NCBI RefSeq assembly: GCF_016908515.1
Contig: NZ_JAFBEA010000001.1
Location: 682,001-746,000 of the forward strand
Reading direction: 5' to 3'
DNA from: Virgibacillus halotolerans
GTDB taxonomy: Bacteria > Bacillota > Bacilli > Bacillales > Amphibacillaceae
DNA: 64,000 bases
Every line of letters starts with the position of its first letter. Position 1 is the stretch's first letter. The position numbers were made by a program, and so were the translations under genes. Shown piece by piece: positions 32,764 through 41,808 of the stretch. The notes beneath the pieces are model-generated. The model made no database searches, was not told the origin of the DNA, and was given only the letters and a program-made list of their open reading frames with translations.

Positions 32764-33600
32764 TTATTCTATGATTCTATACACACCAATTGGATCAACT
32801 GCGATGTTAGGATATCCAACTGATGCGAAAACGTCATACAATTTGTTAAACTCGTCAATAAATGAATTTAGAAAGTTGCTCATTGATTTTTCTTCATTTA
32901 ATTTGGATACATCCAGAGTATCGCCGAAGTCTGCAAATCTATCTCCAATATTTTGGCTTTTATTTTGAGGTATTTTAGTAATCTGACATACCATTTCCCA
33001 TTTATGATCAGGAGTAGTTCCATACTTGAACGTTAAGTCTCTCATTGTCTCTCTAAGATATTTTGGCTTTACCAGACCTGTCAATATTGAATTCTTCTTG
33101 TTTTTCAATTCGATTATAGTTAAGTCATCATAAACTTCAGTTATAAATTCCGAAAATAACTGAAAAGTGTCAGCATCGTCACTTTCAGATTTAATATTAA
33201 AAATTTCTCCAATCTTGTCCCATTTACCCAGCATGGAAGACAGATCCTTGTAATCATAAATTTTCATATCGCCAGAGATTTTGACAAACGACTTATTACT
33301 TATCTGAGACCTGTCTAAGTTTGAAACATCTTTTAAATTCTTTCCCATTAAATCCACCATTGCGCTAAAAGCATGATCATGAAGGACTTTATTTGACTGG
33401 TTGTTTTTTGAGTACTCATACTTACCATTTGCACCCAGTTTAATACCTAGCATTTCTGCTACAACTCCAGTGTTAACATTACCTTCTATATCTCCAGTGT
33501 GAGTGGATTCTGATCCAATTGATTCGATCAATCCACTGTCTAATTGAGCTAGAATTGATTTTACTTTTTCCTCATCATAATAAATAAAGTCTCTATACAT
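32764..33600 (-). CDS. DUF6414-like protein
   Basis: 278 residues from the second ATG (33600), 7 bases after AGGAGG; the first ATG abuts the ribosome-binding site. Begins RDFIYYDEEKVKSILAQLDSGL, the N-terminal pattern I associate with the DUF6414 family of uncharacterised bacterial proteins, often found with mobile elements. A flexible Gly/Ser segment (30-50) follows, and beta-strands in the C-terminal part. Its own terminator and neighbours with separate promoters suggest a cargo gene. Family assignment is from memory. Confidence 0.6.
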   Translation of the reverse strand: MYRDFIYYDEEKVKSILAQLDSGLIESIGSESTHTGDIEGNVNTGVVAEMLGIKLGANGKYEYSKNNQSNKVLHDHAFSAMVDLMGKNLKDVSNLDRSQISNKSFVKISGDMKIYDYKDLSSMLGKWDKIGEIFNIKSESDDADTFQLFSEFITEVYDDLTIIELKNKKNSILTGLVKPKYLRETMRDLTFKYGTTPDHKWEMVCQITKIPQNKSQNIGDRFADFGDTLDVSKLNEEKSMSNFLNSFIDEFNKLYDVFASVGYPNIAVDPIGVYRIIE

Positions 33601-33680
33601 TTTCATCCTCCTAATTTAAAACAAGAAGTTTCATCTTAACGTATCATCTATTAGCTCATTTTGCAGCGAGTCTCGGAAAA

Positions 33681-33938
33681 TTATCTCAATAAATAATAAG
33701 AATCATTATTTTCAGTCCCGGCTTCACACATAAATACTCGATCATCACCAAGTTTAGACATCTTAAAACGTTGTACACTAACACTAAGATTTGAGCCTAT
33801 CCCTTCGTAAAAGTTGTAAAAATAATCTTCTAGTTCATCTTCGGTATTAATTAATGAGACCAATGTAGTCCTGTGATCCATGTTAGTTAATCCTATTGCA
33901 TTAAATAGAGCTTCTTTTTCATAATTAAAGTTTGTCAT
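33681..33938 (-). CDS. Hypothetical small phage protein
   Basis: 85 residues, AAAAGGGG ribosome-binding site. Mixed alpha/beta sequence (NYEKEALFNAIGLTN, TEDELEDYFYNFYEGIGS, DRVFMCEAGTENNDSYYLL). Not recognised. Its promoter TTGACC-17-TATAAT (34103-34131) carries an AACGAAC element in the spacer and leaves a leader of about 160 bases. Confidence 0.58.
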   Translation of the reverse strand: MTNFNYEKEALFNAIGLTNMDHRTTLVSLINTEDELEDYFYNFYEGIGSNLSVSVQRFKMSKLGDDRVFMCEAGTENNDSYYLLR

Positions 33939-34102
33939 TTGGTATATCCCCTTTTTTATTATCTGTTAAGTTAAAATGTCAATTTTATCGTATTTTATTT
34001 TCGAAATACCCTTTACAATAGATAAACAATATTATATAATTGATTTTAGTTGAGTTAGATTATATAATGCTACACTTATGAAAATAGTCACTTCTATGTA
34101 AC

Positions 34103-34131
34103 ATTATATAATTTTCGTTCGTTTTGGTCAA
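34103..34131 (-). promoter_or_regulatory. Promoter of the 85-residue gene
   Basis: Minus strand TTGACC (34126-34131), 17-bp spacer containing AAAACGAACGAAAA, TATAAT (34103-34108). Confidence 0.65.
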
Positions 34132-34150
34132 CTAGTCTTATAGATTATTT

Positions 34151-34345
34151 TTATTCTTCATCAAACGATTCCCAATCAGCTTCAATTACCTCTAATACTT
34201 CAACTCTTTTGCTTTCTCCATCAGTCTGTATCAATGTTAAATCAGCTCTTAGTCCGTTTGCGCTGTACGTTGATTTGTGTTGCTCCAATTCCTCCTTAGA
34301 ATCTGCTACTACTGATACTAAAATTTCCCCATATACTTTTGCCAT
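34151..34345 (-). CDS. Small acidic protein
   Basis: 64 residues, ribosome-binding site AAAGGGG as in its neighbours. Pattern KVYGEILVSVVADSKEELEQHK ... VEVLEVIEADWESFDEE; beta-alpha-beta with an acidic tail. Not recognised. Expressed from its own promoter (34392-34420) with a palindrome at the transcription start. Confidence 0.58.
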   Translation of the reverse strand: MAKVYGEILVSVVADSKEELEQHKSTYSANGLRADLTLIQTDGESKRVEVLEVIEADWESFDEE

Positions 34346-34378
34346 TGTTATATCCCCTTTGTGATTTATAGTTTTTTG

Positions 34379-34420
34379 TTCGTTATAACGAATTATACAC
34401 TAGCTAAAATATTAATACAA
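34379..34420 (-). promoter_or_regulatory. Promoter with palindromic operator at +1
   Basis: Minus strand TTGTAT (34415-34420), 17-bp spacer, TATAAT (34392-34397), then the perfect 14-bp palindrome TTCGTTATAACGAA (34379-34392). The half-element TTATAACGAAC recurs at 23815-23826. Confidence 0.62.
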
Positions 34421-34470
34421 TCCCTCGTATGAGTATATATATACCTAATCGAGTAAATGATTTGCTTATA

Positions 34471-35082
34471 TTATTGGTCATACTCTGATTCATCGTAATA
34501 AAAATCTATATCTTTCACAAACCTAGTACTTACTTCACTGTCTGAAACAAAAACATTGTCCCAGTTAATGTCTTTATATGTGTTTTTTCTTAGTGTGTAT
34601 ATAATTTCTCTATCATCTGTACTTTCAGCATCTGTAATATTCCACCATATATTTACTTCTTCAGGAGTATATTTATCATACAACTCTCTAAAGATATAAG
34701 CAGAATCAACATGTCTTCCAAATTCATCTTCCGTTGTGTTGATAGTGACTGAAATTGATGTTTTTTCTAGTTCTTCTATAATATCTGTATCGTCTTCATC
34801 AATCTCGCCACTTCCCAGCATGTCAACTGTCATTTCTTTTCCGTCAAGAGCTACTAATTTCTCAATGCGTTCGTTTCCATCCGCATCTGTTTCCCCTACT
34901 TGTTCAGTGACAACCTGTTCTATTTCTTTTTCAAATTCTGTTGCCTCTTTCATCCATTCTACCTGACTGAGTTCATCTTCAGGCTTAGAGCTACTTTCAG
35001 TTTCTTCTTCATGACTTCCACACCCCGCTAGTACAATTCCACCTGATAAGAATAATGTTAATACAGCTTTAGTAAATTTCAC
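34471..35082 (-). CDS. Lipoprotein of the early operon
   Basis: 203 residues. GTG start immediately after the stop of the SinI-domain gene (TGAGTG), ribosome-binding site AGGGGGAAAG. Signal peptide with lipobox VLAGC (Cys about 21), followed by a Glu/Ser-rich spacer and a domain rich in Asp/Glu (EWMKEATEFEKEIEQVV, KTSISVTINTTEDEFGRH). Exposed outside the membrane. It is the last gene of a three-gene coupled operon under the palindromic operator. Superinfection exclusion is possible but unproven. Confidence 0.75.
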   Translation of the reverse strand: MKFTKAVLTLFLSGGIVLAGCGSHEEETESSSKPEDELSQVEWMKEATEFEKEIEQVVTEQVGETDADGNERIEKLVALDGKEMTVDMLGSGEIDEDDTDIIEELEKTSISVTINTTEDEFGRHVDSAYIFRELYDKYTPEEVNIWWNITDAESTDDREIIYTLRKNTYKDINWDNVFVSDSEVSTRFVKDIDFYYDESEYDQ

Positions 35083-35436
35083 TCACTTTCCCCCTATTTT
35101 TCTAAACTCTGTCTGATCTGATCGAGTAATTCCATTTAATACATTATCCACTTTTACAATTAAATCATAAAACTCCGTCATTTCACTGTCATTATCCCAT
35201 CCTCTATTAATATAGTACTGCTTATAGTGAGCAACAGCCATGCTGATAATAGCCTGTTGTTCAAAATCTGACACCTCTAAGACTCGGTTGGCGACCCTTC
35301 CTGAGTCGTCCTTTTGATAGATAAACTTTGCCCCACCTAAATGATTAGAAAGTTCCTGTCGTACCTCATATGCACTTATACCTTGTTCTTTAGCTTGTTT
35401 GATCAAATTAATCCACTCCTTATCTAAATGTGTCAT
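35083..35436 (-). CDS. SinI-domain (antirepressor-like) protein
   Basis: 117 residues from ATG 35436, which overlaps the stop of the small membrane gene (ATGA); a GTG three codons earlier is less likely. Residues about 3-30 (LDKEWINLIKQAKEQGISAYEVRQEL) closely match the SinI/SinR dimerisation domain of B. subtilis SinI (LDQEWVELMVEAKEANISPEEIRKYL). SinI binds the repressor SinR and relieves repression of biofilm genes. The remaining ~85 residues are unknown. It could target host SinR or a phage repressor with the same domain. Confidence 0.82.
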   Translation of the reverse strand: MTHLDKEWINLIKQAKEQGISAYEVRQELSNHLGGAKFIYQKDDSGRVANRVLEVSDFEQQAIISMAVAHYKQYYINRGWDNDSEMTEFYDLIVKVDNVLNGITRSDQTEFRKIGGK

Positions 35437-35555
35437 ATGAACCACGTCGAAATACCTATAAATAACATTATACCAATTATTCCGAAAAAGAATAGTGCAT
35501 CTGATAATGTAATCGAATCTTCATCAAAAAAATAATTATTGATAGCTCTGATCAT
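35433..35555 (-). CDS. Small membrane protein of the early operon
   Basis: 40 codons behind AAGGAGG. Acidic N-terminus (IRAINNYFFDEDSITLSDA) and one transmembrane segment (about 20-38, LFFFGIIGIMLFIGISTWF). First gene of the operon controlled by the palindromic operator; stop codon overlaps the next start. Unknown role; could be membrane anchor, exclusion peptide or toxin-like. Confidence 0.65.
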   Translation of the reverse strand: MIRAINNYFFDEDSITLSDALFFFGIIGIMLFIGISTWFI

Positions 35556-35589
35556 GTTGTTTCCTCCTTGTTATTTCTTAACTAACTTC

Positions 35590-35665
35590 ATTATTGCACA
35601 TTATAATGTGCAAGTCAATGCTTTTACCTAAATATTGCACATCATAGTGTTAATTGTTGTATACT
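35590..35665. promoter_or_regulatory. Divergent early promoters with two operators
   Basis: Leftward promoter: TTGACT (35613-35618), 17 bp, AATAAT (35590-35595). Its spacer is filled by the perfect 20-bp palindrome TTGCACATTATAATGTGCAA (35594-35613). A second, imperfect copy (TTGCACATCATAGTGTTAA, 35635-35653) lies over the rightward promoter (TATACT 35660-35665). Probably bound by the XRE-type protein encoded at 35695. Confidence 0.8.
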
Positions 35666-35694
35666 AAAGTTAGTCGAATTAATGGAGGATTAAT

Positions 35695-35928
35695 ATGATA
35701 AAATTTAATTTGCGACATCATATGGATAGTAAAGATATAACTACTGCTGATCTAGTTGAGAAAACAAAAAAATTAGATCCAAATAATAAAGGTGTGCATC
35801 GTAACACCATCAGTAAACTATTAAATGGCAATAGCAACGGCATACAATTTGAAACATTGGATTTGTTGTGTAATGCATTAAAATTGGAATCATCAGCTGA
35901 GTTAATCGAGTTCGTTAAAGATGAATAG
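35695..35928 (+). CDS. XRE-family (Cro/CI-type) regulator
   Basis: 77 residues. Ribosome-binding site TGGAGGA. Helix-turn-helix about residues 17-60 (ITTADLVEKTKKL, RNTISKLLNGNSNGIQFETLDLLCNAL), consisting almost only of the DNA-binding domain, as in Cro-like and YozG-like proteins. Divergent from the early operon and next to two matching operators, so likely an autoregulated repressor. No larger CI-type repressor with a peptidase or dimerisation domain is visible in the prophage. Confidence 0.85.
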   Translation: MIKFNLRHHMDSKDITTADLVEKTKKLDPNNKGVHRNTISKLLNGNSNGIQFETLDLLCNALKLESSAELIEFVKDE

Positions 35929-35940
35929 TATTATGTAATG

Positions 35941-35977
35941 TGACTGTATGGCTATATGCTGTGCAGTCATTTTTTTA
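35941..35977 (+). terminator. Terminator of the XRE regulator gene
   Basis: TGACTG and CAGTCA pair around an A/T-rich loop, followed by TTTTTTT. Confidence 0.78.
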
Positions 35978-36004
35978 TCATCGGCAAGTTTGCCTAACGT
36001 ATGA

Positions 36005-36622
36005 CTACATCCACCATAAAGACCCAAATTACTATGCAATATATGGCTGATATGTCTTGACTTTATGGTCTCCCTAACCAGCGTGGAGGAAGCTTTGAAA
36101 ACGGCTTGGAGCATGGTTTGGCTACCTGCTTTCAACTAACAAAAATAATTAGTAGAAAACAGATAGTCAATTACAACCAGCTAGTTATCAGCCATGTATC
36201 CGTATTGTCGCACCCTATTTATTGATGGAATTCCTTCCAAACAAGCCTACTGTGTCAAGTATCCCTAACAGTTAAGGTTAATGTATGATAATGATGATAT
36301 AACCCTGTGTGGCTTATCCTACGTGTCCGTAGACACATACCCTTCCTTCGATCAGCACTAATGTAGCTTTCACATTTCGGTACAATTGGAAATAGGGAAC
36401 CAATTATCTGTACCTATCCTCATTTATCTGCAACGCCTGAGTCATGGCTATCAGTTTTATTTTATAGTTGTGCTTCTGGCAGTCCACAACTTGGTTAACA
36501 CCTTGCATACCAACGATTAAGATGGTATAATACAAGGTGCAATGCCTATTCATTATGGTGTGTGTAGAGCTTGCATTTCACTTTCGGCTGAGTGGTGTTG
36601 GTAGCACCTCTGAGCCTTTTTA
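36005..36622 (+). ncRNA. Candidate giant structured phage RNA (ROOL/GOLLD-like)
   Basis: About 620 bases with no open frame of note. CTACATCCACCATAA (36005-36019) pairs with TTATGGTGTGTGTAG (36553-36567) at 14 of 15 positions (one G-U), enclosing 533 bases. Inner hairpins: GTGTC-CGTA-GACAC (36323-36336), GGTACAATTGG/CCAATT..GTACC (36379-36414), GTTGTG/CACAAC (36467-36490), CACCTTG.ATACC/GGTAT..CAAGGTG (36499-36539). A strong terminator (36586-36622) fits only the plus strand. ROOL RNAs are about 580 nt and occur in Firmicutes prophages; the family name is a proposal from size and context. No clear promoter was found. Confidence 0.65.
36586..36622 (+). terminator. Strong terminator of the structured RNA
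   Basis: GGCT.AG.GGTGT and GCACC.CT.AGCC form a 12-pair stem with two 1x1 mismatches, followed by TTTTTATTTG. On the minus strand no U-run follows, so it does not serve the integrase gene. Confidence 0.85.
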
Positions 36623-36627
36623 TTTGT

Positions 36628-37554
36628 TCATTTTTTGATTTGATTTCTTCTAGTTTTAGCTATATTCATCAGTGGACTACTGGCAATTGCTTTGTCCAGT
36701 AGCTCATCGTGATTTAAAGATTCCAAGTAAATCTGTGTTGTGCTAACATCGCTATGCCCTAGTAATCTTGATAAGCTATAAATATCCATTTTGCTTTTAA
36801 CGCATTGCACAGCATAGTAATGCCTAAATTTATGCGGATGCACATCTTGTACACCAGCCAATTCTCCTGCTAATTTTGCTACTTTCCATAAGCCTACGTG
36901 TGACATCTCTTCTCCCTTATAGTTAAGAAAATAAGTGTCTGACTTAACCAGCTTATCCTTAAAATATTTCCGTTTAATCCGTTCATACTTAATTAATATT
37001 TGCCGCAAAGCAGGTGATATATAGACAATTCTTTCTTTCCTCCCTTTCCCAATTACAAGCATATTGATATTTTTCACAGCGTCACTAGGCAGATTAGTAA
37101 TCTCTATTGCTCTCAATCCTGTATCTGCCAACATCGCAACAATAGCCTTGTTCCGTGCATTGATATAATCTTTATAGTTGAATGCATCAATCATTGAAAC
37201 AACCTCATCAGATGTGAAACCATCACGTATTTGCTTTGCCACCTTTGGTAAAGCCACACCTTTCATTGGAGACTCAGTAATATATTCCTCTGATACACAC
37301 CAATTAAAGAAGGCTGCAACCATTTTTGCCATGCTTATAATCGACTGTGGCTTTAAATTAGCATTATGTTTCGTTTTAATATAAGCCTTCATATCGTGAC
37401 TTGTAATGCTCTCTAATTGCTCTATCCCTCTCTTAATTGATAAATACTCATATAACTGTTTATATTCCTGACGCTTATTCTTCATCGTTTTTTCTGTAAA
37501 TCCTCGAGCTAAACAATAATATTCGTACTCGGTTAATATATCTTTAAGAAACAC
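36628..37554 (-). CDS. Tyrosine site-specific integrase
   Basis: 308 residues of XerC/D-like layout: N-terminal SAM-like core-binding domain (about 1-90) and catalytic domain with R148 (TGLRAIEI), H241-x-x-R244 (HPHKFRHYY), H267 (LLGHSDVSTTQ) and nucleophile Y276. Inserts and excises the prophage. It is the outermost phage gene, followed at about 130 bp by host yneF, so the attachment site should lie in 37555-37684. No excisionase gene was recognised beside it. Confidence 0.95.
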   Translation of the reverse strand: MFLKDILTEYEYYCLARGFTEKTMKNKRQEYKQLYEYLSIKRGIEQLESITSHDMKAYIKTKHNANLKPQSIISMAKMVAAFFNWCVSEEYITESPMKGVALPKVAKQIRDGFTSDEVVSMIDAFNYKDYINARNKAIVAMLADTGLRAIEITNLPSDAVKNINMLVIGKGRKERIVYISPALRQILIKYERIKRKYFKDKLVKSDTYFLNYKGEEMSHVGLWKVAKLAGELAGVQDVHPHKFRHYYAVQCVKSKMDIYSLSRLLGHSDVSTTQIYLESLNHDELLDKAIASSPLMNIAKTRRNQIKK

Positions 37555-37684
37555 AAAAACGCCACCCTTCTAGTTATGATTTGGTTAATCATTCCTAGAT
37601 TAAGTGACGTTTGTGAAAACTTAACCATTCCAATTTTGATGCGTAATGAAAGCTTAACTAGCAATAGTTATAGTAAGATGATTG
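37555..37684. other. Prophage-chromosome junction (attachment site region)
   Basis: Gap between the integrase start and the yneF stop. It contains AGCAAT/ATTGCT (37660-37685 area) and TTAACCATT/AATGGTTAA-type short inverted sequences of the kind bound by integrases. The core repeat cannot be set because the other prophage end is outside the window. Confidence 0.5.
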
Positions 37685-37909
37685 CTATTTTTTCTCATTT
37701 TGATTATTCATTGAACGCATCATTTGGTTGATTTTCTTTTGCGATGGTTTTTGACCCATCTGCATCATCAACGTACGAAGCATTTGCTCATTAATTGGTG
37801 GATTCTTTTTTAGATAGTTCATCATATATTTTCTGGCAATGAAAAATCCAAGAGCAACACCAGCTATTAACGCAGCAATAGCTATTAAAACGATCCAAAT
37901 CGTGCTCAT
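37685..37909 (-). CDS. yneF: YneF, UPF0154 membrane protein
   Basis: 74 residues: one N-terminal transmembrane segment ([27 protein letters not shown]) and the conserved tail [33 protein letters not shown] short protein conserved in low-GC Gram-positives with unknown function. Follows sirA as in B. subtilis; the prophage is inserted after it. Confidence 0.92.
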   Translation of the reverse strand: MSTIWIVLIAIAALIAGVALGFFIARKYMMNYLKKNPPINEQMLRTLMMQMGQKPSQKKINQMMRSMNNQNEKK

Positions 37910-37953
37910 TCAAGCCTTCCTCCTTCGTGTTGTCTCTTATACATTATAGTAAA

Positions 37954-38415
37954 TCAGAGGTAAGAATACAATACCTGTTCATCCGGATATTCACTTGTTG
38001 CCAAAATAGGTGATATCCATCCATAATTAGACGTGTTTTCGCCGATAATAAATAAATTCAGCTGAAATTGGCGCAACGCCGGAAATAATAGTTCTTCTGC
38101 ATCCCCTAATGTTTTACATCGAAACTTTAAATGTTTTTCACTAATATGTAAAGCAATATATTGTTTATCTTTATATATTTCGATTTCCGAATCTTTTATA
38201 TTCAAATTAGAACGTTTTTCGTAGTTATTTTTAATATGGGAAGTCAATATCTCTTTAGGGAACCTTTTTGTTATATAATCCTTTTGTCTTTTCAGATCTT
38301 CTCTATCCGGATCATTTTGAAAATCTCTATAAAATAGATATAATAAATGGCTTTTATGAAAGTAATGTTTTGCTATTTCATCTATCACCCAAAAAATAGA
38401 ATACTCTTGCATCAT
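37954..38415 (-). CDS. sirA: SirA, sporulation inhibitor of replication
   Basis: 153 residues. Pattern YSIFWVIDEIAKHYFHKSHLLYLFYRDF at the N-terminus matches SirA (YneE), which in B. subtilis binds domain I of DnaA and blocks new rounds of replication when Spo0A is active. Between tkt and yneF, its usual place. Expression should be under Spo0A; no clear 0A box was assigned. Confidence 0.85.
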   Translation of the reverse strand: MMQEYSIFWVIDEIAKHYFHKSHLLYLFYRDFQNDPDREDLKRQKDYITKRFPKEILTSHIKNNYEKRSNLNIKDSEIEIYKDKQYIALHISEKHLKFRCKTLGDAEELLFPALRQFQLNLFIIGENTSNYGWISPILATSEYPDEQVLYSYL

Positions 38416-38518
38416 AATCTTCCCCCTTTTATTTTCTATTATACAGAAGAAGTTTCAGAATAATGTCAAAATATAGGGCGTATATCCACTAATTTTGTCG
38501 ACTGGCTTATATAGGTAA

Positions 38519-38549
38519 AAAAGATGGTTCCATTGATAGGAACCATCTT
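38519..38549 (-). terminator. Terminator of tkt
   Basis: Minus strand AAAGATGGTTCC-TATCAAT-GGAACCATCTTTTTTA; 11-12 bp stem. Confidence 0.9.
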
Positions 38550-38558
38550 TGCTTTTAT

Positions 38559-40562
38559 TTAATTTAGTAGAGCGTCAACGTGTTTGATTACATTTTCAAC
38601 CGTAAACCCATACTCTTCTATTACTTTATCTCCATTTGCAGAGGCACCAAATGTATCAATCCCTAAAATAGCACCATTGTCTCCTACATAGCGTTCCCAT
38701 CCAAACGGAGAGGCCATTTCAATAGCTAAACGCGCTTTTACCTGTGGAGGAATAACTTCATTTTTATATGCAGTATCTTGTTCCTGGAAACGATCCCATG
38801 ATGGCATACTAACGACACTTACATCGATTCCTTTATCCTTTAATGCCTTCTGTGAGGCTACAGCTAATTGCACTTCAGAACCTGTTGCCAATAACAATGC
38901 ATCTGGTGTTGCTTTTTCAGATTTACTTACAACATAGGCACCTTTCTTAACACCTTCATAGGCATGGGCTTTTGTCCCCTCAAGTGTAGGAAGGTTTTGT
39001 CTTGTTAATACAAGTGCTGTCGGCTTATCTTTAGATTCCAACGCCAAACGCCATGCTGCCTGTGTCTCATTACCGTCAGCAGGTCGAATTAATGATAGCC
39101 CTGGAATTGCCCGAAGTGCTGCCAAGTGTTCTACCGGCTCATGTGTTGGACCATCTTCTCCTACTGCGATTGAATCATGTGTAAATACATAAGTAACAGG
39201 ATTATGCATGATTGATGATAAACGAACAGCAGGACGCAGGTAATCACTAAATACGAAGAATGTCCCAGCGTATACTTTCAATCCACCATGTAGCGCCATA
39301 CCATTTAATGCTGCAGCCATTGCATGTTCTCTTACACCAAACCAAATGTTTCTGCCTGCATAATTCTCACGGGTGAAATCCGATTCGTTATCCATGCTCG
39401 TTTTATTTGAACCGGCTAAATCGGCACTACCACCAAAGAAGTTCGGAACAGCATCCGCAATTGCATTCAATACTTGTCCAGAAGAAGCTCTTGTAGCAAG
39501 TGTATCTTTTTCTGGTTCATATACAGGTAATTGTTTATCCCAATCAACCGGTAATTCCCCATTCATTGCAAGCTTCAGTTCTGCTGCAAGCTCCGGATAT
39601 TTTTCTTGATAATCCTTCAATAATTGGTCCCAATTCTCTTCGGCATCCGCGCCAGGTTTAACGATTTTATCATTAAAGTCAGCATATACTTCCTCGGGCA
39701 CGTGAAAATCTTCATGTGTCCATTTATAATATTCTTTTGTTAATTTTACTTCATCGCCGCCTAGTGGTGCACCGTGTGAAGCGGATGATGCAGATTTGTT
39801 CGGTGAACCATAACCAATCACTGTTTTAATTTCAATGAGCGTTGGCTGTTCTGTATTTTCCTGTGCTGCTTGAATAGCATTTCTAATTTCAGTTAGATCA
39901 TTACCGTCTTCCACACGAATAACCTGCCAACCATAAGCTTTAAAACGCTCTTCTGAATTATCAGAGAAAGATCGGTCCAGATCACCATCAAGTGAAATAT
40001 CGTTCGAATCATATAGGGCAATTAACTTACCTAATCCTAAGTGACCTGCGAGTGATGCGGCCTCGTGAGAAATACCTTCCATCAAATCGCCATCACTAAT
40101 TAATGCATACGTATAGTGATCTACTACGGATAGATCTTCTTTATTAAATTTAGCTGCTAGATGAGCTTCTGCCATAGCCATCCCAACTGACATTGCAATT
40201 CCTTGTCCCAATGGACCGGTCGTTGCCTCGACACCGTCCGTGTGATGTACTTCAGGATGTCCTGGTGTTCTGGAATCCCATTGGCGGAAATTCTTTAGAT
40301 CATCAATTGTAACGTCATAGCCTGATAAATGAAGCAAACTATATAACAGCATTGAACCATGACCTGCTGAAAGAACAAATCGGTCACGGTTAAACCATTT
40401 TGAACTTTTCGGATTATGTTTCATAAAATCTGTCCATAATGTGTATGCCATAGGAGCTGCTCCCATTGGTAAACCTGGGTGTCCGGAATTGGCATTTTCA
40501 ATTGCATCAATTGAGAGTGTACGAATTGTATTAATTGATAGTTGTTCGTTTGTTTTCGACAT
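38559..40562 (-). CDS. tkt: Transketolase
   Basis: 667 residues, full length. Transfers two-carbon units in the pentose phosphate pathway using thiamine diphosphate. Thiamine-binding motif [15 protein letters not shown]-type (here [18 protein letters not shown] ... [10 protein letters not shown]), substrate histidines in GHPGLPMG and TGPLGQG, pyrimidine-binding segment [19 protein letters not shown] and C-terminal [19 protein letters not shown]. Same neighbourhood as in B. subtilis. Conventional RBS and terminator. Confidence 0.97.
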   Translation of the reverse strand: MSKTNEQLSINTIRTLSIDAIENANSGHPGLPMGAAPMAYTLWTDFMKHNPKSSKWFNRDRFVLSAGHGSMLLYSLLHLSGYDVTIDDLKNFRQWDSRTPGHPEVHHTDGVEATTGPLGQGIAMSVGMAMAEAHLAAKFNKEDLSVVDHYTYALISDGDLMEGISHEAASLAGHLGLGKLIALYDSNDISLDGDLDRSFSDNSEERFKAYGWQVIRVEDGNDLTEIRNAIQAAQENTEQPTLIEIKTVIGYGSPNKSASSASHGAPLGGDEVKLTKEYYKWTHEDFHVPEEVYADFNDKIVKPGADAEENWDQLLKDYQEKYPELAAELKLAMNGELPVDWDKQLPVYEPEKDTLATRASSGQVLNAIADAVPNFFGGSADLAGSNKTSMDNESDFTRENYAGRNIWFGVREHAMAAALNGMALHGGLKVYAGTFFVFSDYLRPAVRLSSIMHNPVTYVFTHDSIAVGEDGPTHEPVEHLAALRAIPGLSLIRPADGNETQAAWRLALESKDKPTALVLTRQNLPTLEGTKAHAYEGVKKGAYVVSKSEKATPDALLLATGSEVQLAVASQKALKDKGIDVSVVSMPSWDRFQEQDTAYKNEVIPPQVKARLAIEMASPFGWERYVGDNGAILGIDTFGASANGDKVIEEYGFTVENVIKHVDALLN

Positions 40563-40686
40563 GTAGTAATTTAACCCCTTTCACTATTAAACGCTTGTAT
40601 CCTATACTATTCTATAATGAAACTTGTTCAGCTACAAGTTTTAACGCAATATTTTGTTTGATTGTTCGATTTATTGTCTTATTTTT

Positions 40687-40920
40687 CTAATCCTTCTTAT
40701 TTTTCTCCTGCAAGTCACGTACTTTTTGCGGTGTAACATCATTTCCTTTTGGATCCACTACTGTCATGGATTTAAATTGGTTTTTAAATGAACTGCGGAC
40801 ATTACCCAAATATTCCTCCCGAAGCTCTATTTGTTCCTTTTTTTCCTTTTCGGTTAAACCTTCAGCTTTTGCCTTTTTTGCTAATGTATTAATCCTAGCT
40901 AACTTTTCCTTTGTTATCAT
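40687..40920 (-). CDS. ynzC: YnzC, DUF896 family
   Basis: 77 residues from ATG 40920; the upstream in-frame ATG lengthens the protein beyond the family size, although the ribosome-binding site GGGGG is rather far (12 bases) from this start. Pattern ITKEKLARINTLAKKAKAEGLTEKEKKEQ is the DUF896 helix hairpin. In B. subtilis it is in the SOS-induced yneA-yneB-ynzC operon. Confidence 0.88.
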   Translation of the reverse strand: MITKEKLARINTLAKKAKAEGLTEKEKKEQIELREEYLGNVRSSFKNQFKSMTVVDPKGNDVTPQKVRDLQEKNKKD

Positions 40921-41020
40921 TTTGTATATAAACCCCCTAACAAAGTTAATCATACGATCTAAAAAAGCAGAAACATGGATAGTTCCTGCTTTCTCATTTT
41001 ACTTATTCTATAGACGATAA

Positions 41021-41677
<657 letters not shown>

Positions 41678-41690
41678 CTAAAAAATAAGA

Positions 41691-41783
41691 TCAACTCGTT
41701 ATCATTGTAAAATATAAAAAACCTAATGTAAATGCAAATGTAACTAAGTAAAAGACATCTATTTTGGTTATTTTCCCAAACAT
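41691..41783 (-). CDS. 30-residue membrane micro-protein at the yneA position
   Basis: ATG 41783 behind GGGGGGAC. Sequence is almost entirely one hydrophobic segment (about 8-28, DVFYLVTFAFTLGFLYFTMI). It stands between the LexA-controlled promoter and yneB, exactly where B. subtilis has the cell-division inhibitor yneA (about 105 residues, one membrane segment plus LysM). No LysM region follows. It may be a minimal functional substitute or a remnant. Confidence 0.65.
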   Translation of the reverse strand: MFGKITKIDVFYLVTFAFTLGFLYFTMITS

Positions 41784-41808
41784 ACAAAGTCCCCCCTTAC
41801 CCATACTA

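Noticed and set aside
34379-34392. TTCGTTATAACGAA as a LexA box
   Set aside because: The half-sites are in the opposite order to GAAC-N4-GTTC, so it does not fit the B. subtilis consensus.
36000-36135. 77-codon open frame on the minus strand (35902-36135) inside the structured RNA
   Set aside because: No ribosome-binding site, no recognisable protein pattern, and it crosses the XRE terminator and part of the long-range helix; better explained as chance in a non-coding RNA.
1-37600. CRISPR array or tRNA genes in the prophage
   Set aside because: No regularly spaced repeats and no tRNA-like cloverleaf were seen on reading; none can be supported.
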